Below, piece after piece: positions 37,969 through 44,842 of a stretch of DNA of 64,000 nt. Under the pieces are notes generated by a model. That model saw only the letters and a list, made by a program, of their open reading frames with translations, made no database searches and had not been told where the DNA came from. The number at the start of each line of letters is the position of its first letter. Positions within the stretch are counted from its first letter, which is position 1. This stretch comes from CAIWHR01 sp963813415. GTDB taxonomy: Bacteria > Pseudomonadota > Gammaproteobacteria > Burkholderiales > Casimicrobiaceae. The translations under genes were made by a program, and so were the position numbers. The stretch covers positions 1 to 64,000 of the forward strand of contig CAWEYW010000001.1 of NCBI GenBank assembly GCA_963813415.1. Direction: 5' to 3'.

Positions 37969-38394
37969 ATGCATATCGCTGGTGCCTGCGACTGCGGCGA
38001 GATCACTTTTACTGCGGACATTGACCCGTCTCGCGTAATGGTGTGCCATTGCACGGACTGTCAGGTTCTCTCAGGGTCGGCGTTCCGCATGGTCGTCGTG
38101 GCACCCATGGCGAGCTTCGCGGTCAACGGTGTGCCAGAAGCCTACGTGAAGGTGGCCCAAAGCGGCAATCGACGCATGCAGATGTTCTGCCCCGAGTGCG
38201 GCACTTCGCTATACGCGTGCTCGCCCGAGAACCCACAATCCGTGAGCATTCGACTAGGCTGCGTGGAACAACGTGCACAGCTCAAGCCGTCGGCGCAAAT
38301 CCGGAGCCATTCGGCCATGCCTTCGCTAGCAGAACTGTCGTTAGTGCCCAGTTCGACTGAGCAACAGGCACTGCTTGCTGGGCGGCCGCTGTAG
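37969..38394 (+). CDS. GFA family glutathione-dependent zinc protein (first of two)
   Basis: ATG 37969 gives 141 residues. The zinc ligands of the GFA/CENP-V fold are present: GACDCGEITF, CHCTDCQVLSGSAF and FCPECGTSLYA. Gfa binds the S-hydroxymethylglutathione adduct, but most family members are uncharacterised. The start is chosen at the family N-terminus. Another GFA gene follows 313 bp downstream; the two are only distantly similar. Confidence 0.88.
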   Translation: MHIAGACDCGEITFTADIDPSRVMVCHCTDCQVLSGSAFRMVVVAPMASFAVNGVPEAYVKVAQSGNRRMQMFCPECGTSLYACSPENPQSVSIRLGCVEQRAQLKPSAQIRSHSAMPSLAELSLVPSSTEQQALLAGRPL

Positions 38395-38707
38395 TTGCGG
38401 GGAAAGGTCGCTCAGTCTGCGTGTCGCGTCTCTCGCCCAAAGATCCATTCGTCATTTTGCCCCATGCGGGCTATGCCAAGGTCGGCTTGCCGTTTGGGGT
38501 CTCGACGGGGAGGTTGCCGTGCCACTCACAGGGCGACCGGGCACGTGGCAAACTAAACTGCTGCGTCAACTCCAGCCCTTCTAGTGGTACAACACCGTAG
38601 TCAGTAGCGTCGCGCCAGACGCCGATGAAAGCCCCTCGCCGCCGCCCATCCCGAGCCGCGATACCTCTCCCGCTCTCTACATCGAAACCGTCAAGCGCGA
38701 ATCGAAG
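38395..38707. other. Gene-free stretch
   Basis: I see no complete gene. One frame gives a short fragment FVILPHAGYAKVGLPFGVST, perhaps part of a lost enzyme. No clear attC is present, although this spacing is where one would be expected. Confidence 0.4.
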
Positions 38708-39097
38708 ATGCTCCAGGGTTCATGTCACTGCGGATCCGTTCAATGGCAATTCGACGGGATGCCCGAGTCGGCGACCGCATGCAACTGCACGGCATGTCGC
38801 CGCTATGGCGTGCTGTGGGCATATGATTACGAGGGTGAAGGAATCCACGTCTCGGGTGCAACCAAGGCCTACGTCCGCGGAGAGTCACTTGCGTTTCACT
38901 TCTGCCCCGAGTGCGGCTGTGTGGCCTACTGGCGCTCGTTGAAGCCGAACAAGGAAGGTCGCCGCCGAATTGCGGTGAACCTACGCCTCACGGAACCCGA
39001 ACCAATAGCTCACCTCCCGATCGACCACTTCGATGGACTGGACAAATGGGAGGACCTGCCACGGGACGGACGATGTATCCGAGACCTGTGGTTCTAG
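38708..39097 (+). CDS. GFA family zinc protein (second of two)
   Basis: This 129-residue protein has GSCHCGSVQWQF, CNCTACRRYGVLWAY and FCPECGCVAYWRS, the three zinc-binding segments of the family. The C-terminal half (IAVNLRLTEPEPIAHLPIDHF, DGLDKWEDLP) is typical of plant- and bacterial-type GFA domains. The function is unknown. Confidence 0.88.
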   Translation: MLQGSCHCGSVQWQFDGMPESATACNCTACRRYGVLWAYDYEGEGIHVSGATKAYVRGESLAFHFCPECGCVAYWRSLKPNKEGRRRIAVNLRLTEPEPIAHLPIDHFDGLDKWEDLPRDGRCIRDLWF

Positions 39098-39118
39098 CCG
39101 CCCCGTTTCGAGCCATGC

Positions 39119-39203
39119 GTCCTAACCCGTCGCGCAGCACGGACGTCCGGCGTGCGGAACTTGGCCTGCGCGGCGGGCCGCCGGTTGGCTTGTTTCGTTA
39201 GAC
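39119..39203 (+). repeat. attC site, second region
   Basis: A TCCTAAC-like box at 39120-39126 and R' GTTAGAC at 39197-39203, with second-type arms (GCACGGACGTCCGGCG and CGGGCCGCCGGTTGGCTTG). Confidence 0.72.
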
Positions 39204-39212
39204 CTCAAGTTC

Positions 39213-39752
39213 ATGTCTGTCGCACTCCTCATCATCGATGTCCAGCAGATTCTGTGCTCAGGCGAACAGGCCGCGTACGAGGTTGAACGCGTCATCGATC
39301 GCATCAACCTGGTCTCACGCAAAGCGCGAGCTGCCGGTGCCCTTATCGTCCTTATTCAACACGAGACGCGAGGAGGCGAAATGGACTACGGTACTGAAAA
39401 CTGGAAACTGGCTCCGGCACTCGAAACTCACGCCGACGATGTTCACGTCAGAAAGACCGCGACGGACTCCTTTCACCGCACCAACCTGCACGAGCTTCTA
39501 CAGTCTCGGGGCATCACCAGCCTCATCATGTGCGGTCTCCAAAGCGAGTTCTGCGTCGACACGACCACCCGGCGCGCAATGGCCCTCGGTTATCCGGTGG
39601 TACTTGTTTCGGATGGCCATTCGACGATCGACAACGGGATCCTCTCGGCCGCCACAATTTCCGCTCATCACAACAAAACGCTCGCGAGTATTGAAAGCTT
39701 CGGGCCTCGAGTACGGCCAATCCCCGCCGATGAAGTGCGCATTGAGACCTGA
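39213..39752 (+). CDS. Isochorismatase-like cysteine hydrolase
   Basis: This 179-residue protein has ALLIIDVQQILCSGEQAAYEV with the catalytic Asp, a Lys in VRKTATDSFHRTNLHELLQSR and the cysteine in SLIMCGLQSEFCVDTTTRRA. It differs from the member at 28947 in length and most positions, so the two were acquired separately. It begins ten bases after an attC. Confidence 0.9.
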   Translation: MSVALLIIDVQQILCSGEQAAYEVERVIDRINLVSRKARAAGALIVLIQHETRGGEMDYGTENWKLAPALETHADDVHVRKTATDSFHRTNLHELLQSRGITSLIMCGLQSEFCVDTTTRRAMALGYPVVLVSDGHSTIDNGILSAATISAHHNKTLASIESFGPRVRPIPADEVRIET

Positions 39753-39799
39753 CCGGCGGGAGGAGAAACGTTGCGGCAACGAGACGACGGTGATCAAGC

Positions 39800-39873
39800 C
39801 GCCTGCCCACTCGATCGACCGGGCGGTATCCTTCGGCACCGTCGGCAGCGCCGGTTGACTTGGTTTGTTGGGA
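39800..39873 (+). repeat. Degenerate attC, right half
   Basis: A second-type right arm (GTCGGCAGCGCCGGTTGACTTG) leads to a weak R' GTTGGGA at 39867-39873. The R'' is not identifiable. Confidence 0.45.
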
Positions 39874-40053
39874 GCCACTCCGCCTGGGCTGCGTCAGATC
39901 GCCGGCTTCCACGACGAGGCTCTTTCCGGTGAATGGAAAGGGCACCGCTCGTCGCGCTTGGGAGGGCAGTTCCGAGTCATCTACCGGGTGGCCGTGGAAG
40001 AGCTCACATTTCTGTTTGTGTCGATCACGCCGCACGATCACCGGAGGCCCTGA
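39865..40053 (+). pseudogene. N-terminally truncated RelE/StbE toxin
   Basis: The frame from TTG 39865 reads PPGLRQIAGFHDEALSGEWK, HRSSRLGGQFRVIYRV and VSITPHDHRRP, the C-terminal 60 residues of a RelE/StbE mRNA interferase. The first 35 or so residues, normally present, are cut at the attC boundary. The conserved RSSRL and PHDHRR residues remain, but the fold is incomplete. Confidence 0.75.
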
Positions 40054-40313
40054 TGAAGGATTTTCGACCGGCCAAGAAGCGGGCTGATGTTTCGGTTGGC
40101 GAGTCGGTGCGCATCCTGCGCGAATTGCAAGGTTTCAGCCAGAATCAACTTGCAGAGCTCAGTGGCATCCCGCAAGCGACGCTGTCGGCGATTGAAAACG
40201 ACCGTGTACGGCTGGGGGTGGAGCGGGCGAAGGTGCTCGCGCGAGCTCTTCGTTGCCATCCGGCGATTCTGCGTTTTCCTGGCTGGGAAGTGCCGGCTGA
40301 GAGTGCGGCCTAA
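40053..40313 (+). CDS. Xre-family antitoxin
   Basis: ATG 40053 overlaps the toxin stop (TGATG) and gives 86 residues. The helix-turn-helix is standard: ESVRILRELQGFSQNQLAELS, GIPQATLSAIENDRVRLGVER and AKVLARALRCHPAIL. It is the antitoxin and repressor partner of the broken RelE gene and is probably an orphan now. Confidence 0.87.
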   Translation: MKDFRPAKKRADVSVGESVRILRELQGFSQNQLAELSGIPQATLSAIENDRVRLGVERAKVLARALRCHPAILRFPGWEVPAESAA

Positions 40314-40396
40314 CCTGGCGTTCGAGCGGACGCGCCGGTTCATGCCTTCGCCGTGGGCGGCGTTTCAATTGCGCTCCGCTCGATTCATTGCTTACG
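40308..40396 (+). repeat. attC site with degenerate R'
   Basis: R'' GCCTAAC at 40308-40314 and left arm GGCGTTCGAGCGGACGCGCC are good. The right end (GCTCGATTCATTGCTTACG) has lost the GTTRRRY box. Confidence 0.6.
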
Positions 40397-40428
40397 CCCC
40401 CGTCACTACCGTCTGAGATCTCGACCCC

Positions 40429-41226
40429 ATGCAGCGTCAAACGCCGTTCTTCCGCGAGGCAGGCACCGGGCCTGGAGTCGTATGTCTGCACGCAAACGCG
40501 AGCACTTCAAGCCAGTGGCGGGCACTGATGGAGTCGCTTGCAGCCAAGTTCCATGTGCTCGCCGCCGACTCGTTCGGCGCGGGCAAGAGTCCGGCATGGC
40601 CTACTGAGCACCCGGTTTCTCTCCAGGACGAGGTTGCGCTGCTCGAACCAGTGTTCGCCCGTGCGGGCGACCCCTATGTGCTTGTCGGACATTCTTACGG
40701 TGGTGCGGTGGCACTGGTCGCGGCGGTGACGCAACCGCATCGAGTTCGCGCTTTGGCGTTGTATGAGCCAACGCTGTTTGCGTTGCTCGACGCACAATGT
40801 CCGCCTCCAAACGATGCCGACGGAATCCGCCGTGCTGTGGCCAGCGCAGCCGCGGCCCTTGATGCCGGCGATCCGGCCGGCGCGGCCGAGTATTTCATTG
40901 ATTTCTGGATGGGCGAAGGGACCTGGGATCAGACACCTGATGCGCGCAAGGAGCCGATCGCCGCTTCCGTCACCAACGTTCGTGGCTGGGCGCGGGCATT
41001 GTTCAACGAACCCACTCCTCTCGCGGCGTTCTCCACACTGAACATTCCAGTTCTGTACATGATGGGCAAGGACTCGCCGGCGTCGTCGCGAGGTGTAGGA
41101 AGGCTGCTAACCCAGGTGTTGCCCCAGGTGGAAGTGGTCGAGTTCGAGGGAATGGGGCACATGGGACCAATCACACACCCGCAAATCGTCAATGAAGCGA
41201 TCTATCATTTCCTCGAACGCGGCTGA
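40429..41226 (+). CDS. Alpha/beta hydrolase
   Basis: This 265-residue hydrolase has GPGVVCLHANASTSSQWRALM with the oxyanion region, DSFGAGKSPAW, the nucleophile elbow LVGHSYGGAVAL near residue 88, the acid in LYMMGKDSPASSRG near 208 and the histidine in EFEGMGHMGPITHP near 243. The substrate is unknown; the family includes esterases and C-C hydrolases. It is complete, between two degenerate attC sites. Confidence 0.9.
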   Translation: MQRQTPFFREAGTGPGVVCLHANASTSSQWRALMESLAAKFHVLAADSFGAGKSPAWPTEHPVSLQDEVALLEPVFARAGDPYVLVGHSYGGAVALVAAVTQPHRVRALALYEPTLFALLDAQCPPPNDADGIRRAVASAAAALDAGDPAGAAEYFIDFWMGEGTWDQTPDARKEPIAASVTNVRGWARALFNEPTPLAAFSTLNIPVLYMMGKDSPASSRGVGRLLTQVLPQVEVVEFEGMGHMGPITHPQIVNEAIYHFLERG

Positions 41227-41278
41227 CATTCGTTCCAGCGGGCCGCCTCCGGCGCGCCGCTGAACTCGAACGTCAGGC
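41221..41278 (+). repeat. attC-like site with GAC/GTC cores
   Basis: GGCTGAC at 41221-41227 and GTCAGGC at 41272-41278, 58 bp, with paired arms around GGCGCGCCGCTGAACTCGAA. It is the last recognisable attC of the window. Confidence 0.55.
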
Positions 41279-41310
41279 GCACCACGGCAAAACCAACGAA
41301 GGGAGGAGTC

Positions 41311-41616
41311 ATGGCAAAGGGTTACTGGGTTGTTCGCGTCGATATCAATAACCTGGAGCAATACAAGCTTTACATGGCTGCGAATGCTGCGCCGTTCAAG
41401 AAGTTCGGGGCTCGCTTTCTCGTGCGCGGAGGGAAGTCCGAGGTAGCGGAGGGCGTGAGTCGAGCACGCAACGTCGTGATCGAATTTCCCAGTTACGAGG
41501 CGGCCGTTGAATGTTGGCATTCCGCGGAGTATCAAGCGGCGCTGAAGATCAGACAGCCCGTCTCGACCGCGGATCTGGTCATCCTTGAGGGCTACGAGGG
41601 GTCACAGCCGGCATGA
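41311..41616 (+). CDS. DUF1330 protein
   Basis: This 101-residue protein has the DUF1330 ferredoxin-like pattern: KGYWVVRVDINNLEQYKLYMA, FKKFGARFLVRGGKSEVAEG and RNVVIEFPSYEAAVECWHSAE, with YQAALKIRQPVSTADLVILEG. GGGAGGAG is seven bases upstream of the ATG. The function is unknown. Confidence 0.9.
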   Translation: MAKGYWVVRVDINNLEQYKLYMAANAAPFKKFGARFLVRGGKSEVAEGVSRARNVVIEFPSYEAAVECWHSAEYQAALKIRQPVSTADLVILEGYEGSQPA

Positions 41617-41711
41617 GACGTCGCTAACCGCGTCAACATTCAAGGTTGTCGACGCGCTCCCGGAGTTGGCGCATGCGGTCTCACCCCGACCAGAGGTCAC
41701 CGGACTCGGAC

Positions 41712-42182
41712 ATGGGTACGGTGATCCGGCGCGCTACCAATCCGGAAGATCTTGAGGCCGTCCGCGAGTTGTGTCGCGAGTACGCCGATGGCTTGGGCGT
41801 TGATCTCGAGACTCAGAATCTCTCGCAGGAGCTTGCGCAACTTCCCGGGAGCTACGCACCGCCATCGGGCTGCCTTCTTCTGGCGAGCGCGCAGGGCCAC
41901 CCCGCCGGGTGTGTGGCGCTGAAGTACCTGTCCGATAGTGTCTGCGAAATGAAGAGACTGTACGTGCGTCCGCAGTACCGAAAAGCCGGATTGGGTCGTG
42001 CACTGATTGAGCGCCTAATTGGAGAGGCGCGGCTTCTGGGCTATGCGATCATGCGGTTAGACACCCTTCCCGAACGAATGACCCATGCCGTCGCCTTGTA
42101 TCGCGAACTGGGCTTCGTGAAGATCCCGCCGTACTGGAACAATACGCTGCCGGGCATCGAGTACATGGAGTTGAAGCTGTAG
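41712..42182 (+). CDS. GNAT family N-acetyltransferase
   Basis: ATG 41712 gives 156 residues. The GNAT motifs are clear: IRRATNPEDLEAVRELCREYA, GCVALKYLSDSVCEMKRLYVR, the loop PQYRKAGLGRALIERLIGEAR near residue 85 and THAVALYRELGFVKIPPYWNN. It resembles the family of single-domain acetyltransferases whose substrates are small amines. No attC follows. Confidence 0.87.
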   Translation: MGTVIRRATNPEDLEAVRELCREYADGLGVDLETQNLSQELAQLPGSYAPPSGCLLLASAQGHPAGCVALKYLSDSVCEMKRLYVRPQYRKAGLGRALIERLIGEARLLGYAIMRLDTLPERMTHAVALYRELGFVKIPPYWNNTLPGIEYMELKL

Positions 42183-42254
42183 CCGCCGCGATCGGCACGC
42201 GTCTTCCTCTTTCGCAACTTGCGCAATGCGACGGCAACCGAGTCAAGGAGGCAG

Positions 42255-42401
42255 ATGATGAAACTGGGCATTTGGATCGCTCTCGGTGTCGGGATCGGCA
42301 CGGCGATCGGCGCAGCGCTCGATCAGACGGCAATGGGGGTCGCCTTCGGGGCTGCATTCGGCACGGCGCTTGGTACCGCCTTCAGCGGCAAGCGGCGATA
42401 G
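42255..42401 (+). CDS. Small glycine-zipper membrane protein
   Basis: AAGGAGG precedes two adjacent ATG codons (42255, 42258). The 48-residue product is one long hydrophobic, Gly/Ala-rich segment (IWIALGVGIGTAIGAALDQT, GVAFGAAFGTALGTAFSG) with a basic end. The repeated GxxxG/A spacing suggests packed membrane helices. Such small proteins occur widely next to cassettes; the function is unknown. Confidence 0.7.
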   Translation: MMKLGIWIALGVGIGTAIGAALDQTAMGVAFGAAFGTALGTAFSGKRR

Positions 42402-42511
42402 CGCGGTCCATCATCTGGCCAGGCGGCGTAGGGATGCGGCGTTGCTTTCGCGATCGATAGGGCGTTGCTGAGACGCACGGCTCCGGGGCTCCGCCAAGCG
42501 CGAGTGTGCTG

Positions 42512-42880
42512 ATGAACGTCTCGCAACTGCAGCGGTTCTGCCGCGGTTTTCCCCACACCACCGAAACCCTCTACGAGCATCCGTACAATTTTCTCGTGTA
42601 CAGCGTCGGTGGCAGGAAATTCGCCTATTTCAAAACGAGTTTCCCGGAACGGTGGCGGTTCAGCACGCGAGTTACACCTGACCGCTTTATCGAATTGACG
42701 GACGTTCCGGGAGTGAAGCCCGCCAGATATCGGGGACGGTTTCATTGGATCACCATCGTCAACGTGTCCGGGTTTCCGGAGCTCTACCTCAAGGAGCTGG
42801 TTGAGTGGTCCTACCAAAGGGCGTTTTCGTCATTGAGCAAGGCCAGACAGGTTGCACTTGCACAGCAGGCGCGCGGGTGA
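42512..42880 (+). CDS. MmcQ/YjbR family protein
   Basis: ATG 42512 gives 122 residues. The family pattern is LQRFCRGFPHTTETLYEHPYN at the start, GGRKFAYFKTSFP, STRVTPDRFIELTDVPGVKPA and GRFHWITIVN, ending with LKELVEWSYQRAFSSL. YjbR-type proteins have a CyaY-like fold and are thought to bind DNA, but the function is not settled. Confidence 0.85.
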   Translation: MNVSQLQRFCRGFPHTTETLYEHPYNFLVYSVGGRKFAYFKTSFPERWRFSTRVTPDRFIELTDVPGVKPARYRGRFHWITIVNVSGFPELYLKELVEWSYQRAFSSLSKARQVALAQQARG

Positions 42881-43157
42881 GGCATTGCGTTGGGCGCCTG
42901 CCGTCGGATTATCCAGGCTCGCGCTATCCGTGATGACGACCAGTACCCGCGCCCTTTCCCTTTATTGAAGGCCTCCGCTTCAAGGTCGAAGTCGAAGGCG
43001 GTTCTCGTATCGTCGCTGGCGTAGCCGTTGACGACCACCTGATGCGTCAGGTCTTTGTGGTCCGAGCATGCGTTCCAGCAGACGCGGCGCCGTCATCCCG
43101 GCCCGGCAGCGTTCCCCCCAGTTTTCGACTGATCGATAACCAACCTTGGATCCGCGC
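42881..43157. other. Gene-free stretch
   Basis: No credible gene is visible. A minus-strand frame (VVNGYASDDTRTAFDFDLEA) looks protein-like for about 30 residues but has no start signal and no family that I recognise. Confidence 0.35.
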
Positions 43158-43781
43158 ATGATCGACGCATCCTGGGTCTTGTTCACCGTTGCATCGCTGG
43201 CACTTATCGCGTTGCCAGGGCAAGACATGATTCTCGTCATGTCCCGCTCGATCGCTCAAGGTGCCAAAGCCGGGGTAGTCACCGCGGCGGGTGTGAGCAT
43301 CGGCCTCATGGGCCACACTGTTCTGGCAACCCTTGGACTCGGTATGATCTTGCGCACGTCCCAGTGGCTATTTCTGGCAGTCAAGCTGGTTGGCGCGGCA
43401 TACCTGGTCTACCTCGGTGTGGCGCTGCTGCGTACCAGACGTGGAGGTCTTGCGATGCAGCCGACGGGTTCCCGTCCCTCGGGGAGGCTTTTCCTCGATG
43501 GGGCATTCTCCAACCTGTCCAATCCCAAGATCGCGGTGTTCTACTTGGCATTTCTGCCGCAGTTCGTATTGCCGTCGGCGACGCATCCCACGCTCACCGT
43601 GTTCGTCCTCGGATTCGCCTTCGCCGGACTGACGTTCCTGGTGAAGGCACCCGTTGCCATCTTCTCCGGCGCGCTGTCGGCCTGGCTGCGCTCGCGTCCC
43701 GGGGTCCTCGTCTGGATCTATCGCTGCTCCGGAGCAATTCTCGTTGCGCTCGGTGTGAGGCTCGCACTCGAACGGCGATAA
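43158..43781 (+). CDS. LysE/RhtB family exporter
   Basis: ATG 43158 gives 207 residues with six hydrophobic segments. The family signature is near the N-terminus: ALPGQDMILVMSRSIAQGAKA followed by GVVTAAGVSIGLMGHTVLATL; later GAAYLVYLGVALLRTRRGG, DGAFSNLSNPKIAVFYLAFLP. It should export amino acids or related metabolites. The substrate is unknown. Confidence 0.9.
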   Translation: MIDASWVLFTVASLALIALPGQDMILVMSRSIAQGAKAGVVTAAGVSIGLMGHTVLATLGLGMILRTSQWLFLAVKLVGAAYLVYLGVALLRTRRGGLAMQPTGSRPSGRLFLDGAFSNLSNPKIAVFYLAFLPQFVLPSATHPTLTVFVLGFAFAGLTFLVKAPVAIFSGALSAWLRSRPGVLVWIYRCSGAILVALGVRLALERR

Positions 43782-43890
43782 TTGCACTGCCCGGTACCGG
43801 GTCGGCGACAAGACATCCACCGTCCGGGAGCACCCTTCACGCAACACCGCCGGGACCTGCTCGAGACCTGCCTACAGCCGGAGATTACCC

Positions 43891-44379
43891 GTGTCCAAAA
43901 TCGACCAGCAACTGACGGATCTCGGCCTCGCGCTTCCGGCGCCACTGCAGCTTCCGGCCGGTGTCATCCTTCCCTTTCCATGGGTCAGGGTCGTGGGTAC
44001 GAGAGCGGTGTTCTCGGGCCACGGACCAACGAACCCGGATGGCTCGCTCGCGCGCCCTCTCGGCAAGGTCGGACGCGACGTATCGCTAGAGCAGGCGTAC
44101 ACGGCGGCGCGACTGACGGGACTGGCGATACTCGGCAGCCTGAAGCGTGAACTCGGGGACCTCGATCGAATTGCTGCCTGGACGCGGGTCTTCGGGATGG
44201 TCAACTCGGCCCCGGGTTTCAACAAGCAGCCCGCCGTCATCAATGGCTTCACCGACCTGATCGTTCAGGTCTTCGGTGCGGACAGGGGCGCGCATGCCCG
44301 CAGTGCAGTGGGGATGGCCGAGCTCCCGTTCGACATCCCGGTGGAGGTCGAGGGCGAAGTGGAGCTGCTGCCGCGCTGA
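43891..44379 (+). CDS. RidA/YjgF family protein (long subgroup)
   Basis: This 162-residue protein begins with GTG 43891. It belongs to the RidA fold: VRVVGTRAVFSGHGPTNPDG, AYTAARLTGLAILGSLKREL, DLDRIAAWTRVFGMVNSAPGF and ARSAVGMAELPFDIPVEVEGE. The arginine at the RSAVG motif, which binds the substrate carboxylate in deaminases, is present. RidA itself hydrolyses reactive enamines, but this subgroup is less well studied. Confidence 0.87.
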   Translation: MSKIDQQLTDLGLALPAPLQLPAGVILPFPWVRVVGTRAVFSGHGPTNPDGSLARPLGKVGRDVSLEQAYTAARLTGLAILGSLKRELGDLDRIAAWTRVFGMVNSAPGFNKQPAVINGFTDLIVQVFGADRGAHARSAVGMAELPFDIPVEVEGEVELLPR

Positions 44380-44449
44380 TGTCCAGTCGCCTTCTACCGG
44401 GACGGTGTTCACGCCCTATTCATTCTTCACCGGAAAGGAAACATGATTC

Positions 44450-44758
44450 ATGAAGCGCTTCCACATTGCCATCGCAGTCCGTGATCTTGCGGCATCGATC
44501 GCCGACTACAGCAAGCGCTTCGGCGCGGAGCCGTTGGCAGTGGTCGAAGGAAAGTACGCGATGTGGCGAACCGATCTGCTCAATTTCTCCATCAACCAAA
44601 TGCCGGAGCGTGCGGGTCAGCTGCGGCACCTCGGGTTCGAGGACGACACGGCGCATGCGTACTCGAGCACGACCGATGTGAACGGCATCGAGTGGGAACT
44701 TTTTTTGCCGGAGGAGCAGGATACGCGCAGCGTCGCAACGTATGGCGTGCCCAGGTGA
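44450..44758 (+). CDS. VOC/glyoxalase family protein
   Basis: This 102-residue protein has one vicinal oxygen chelate domain: RFHIAIAVRDLAASIADYSKR near the N-terminus with metal ligand His4, then YAMWRTDLLNFSINQMPERAG, LRHLGFEDDTAHAYSSTTDVN and EWELFLPEEQD with a Glu ligand. The domain is short but complete and should act as a dimer. The substrate is unknown. Confidence 0.87.
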   Translation: MKRFHIAIAVRDLAASIADYSKRFGAEPLAVVEGKYAMWRTDLLNFSINQMPERAGQLRHLGFEDDTAHAYSSTTDVNGIEWELFLPEEQDTRSVATYGVPR

Positions 44759-44842
44759 AGTTCCCGCCATGCCCTGACACCATGTTGCGGCGGACCGGCT
44801 ACCGTCCGGCCAGCATGGCAAAGGCCCTGCCGGTCGCGATGC

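Noticed and set aside
42811..43038. A minus-strand frame with protein-like sequence (VVNGYASDDTRTAFDFDLEA)
   Set aside because: It has no start signal or recognised family and overlaps the YjbR-like gene; kept only as a gene-free stretch.
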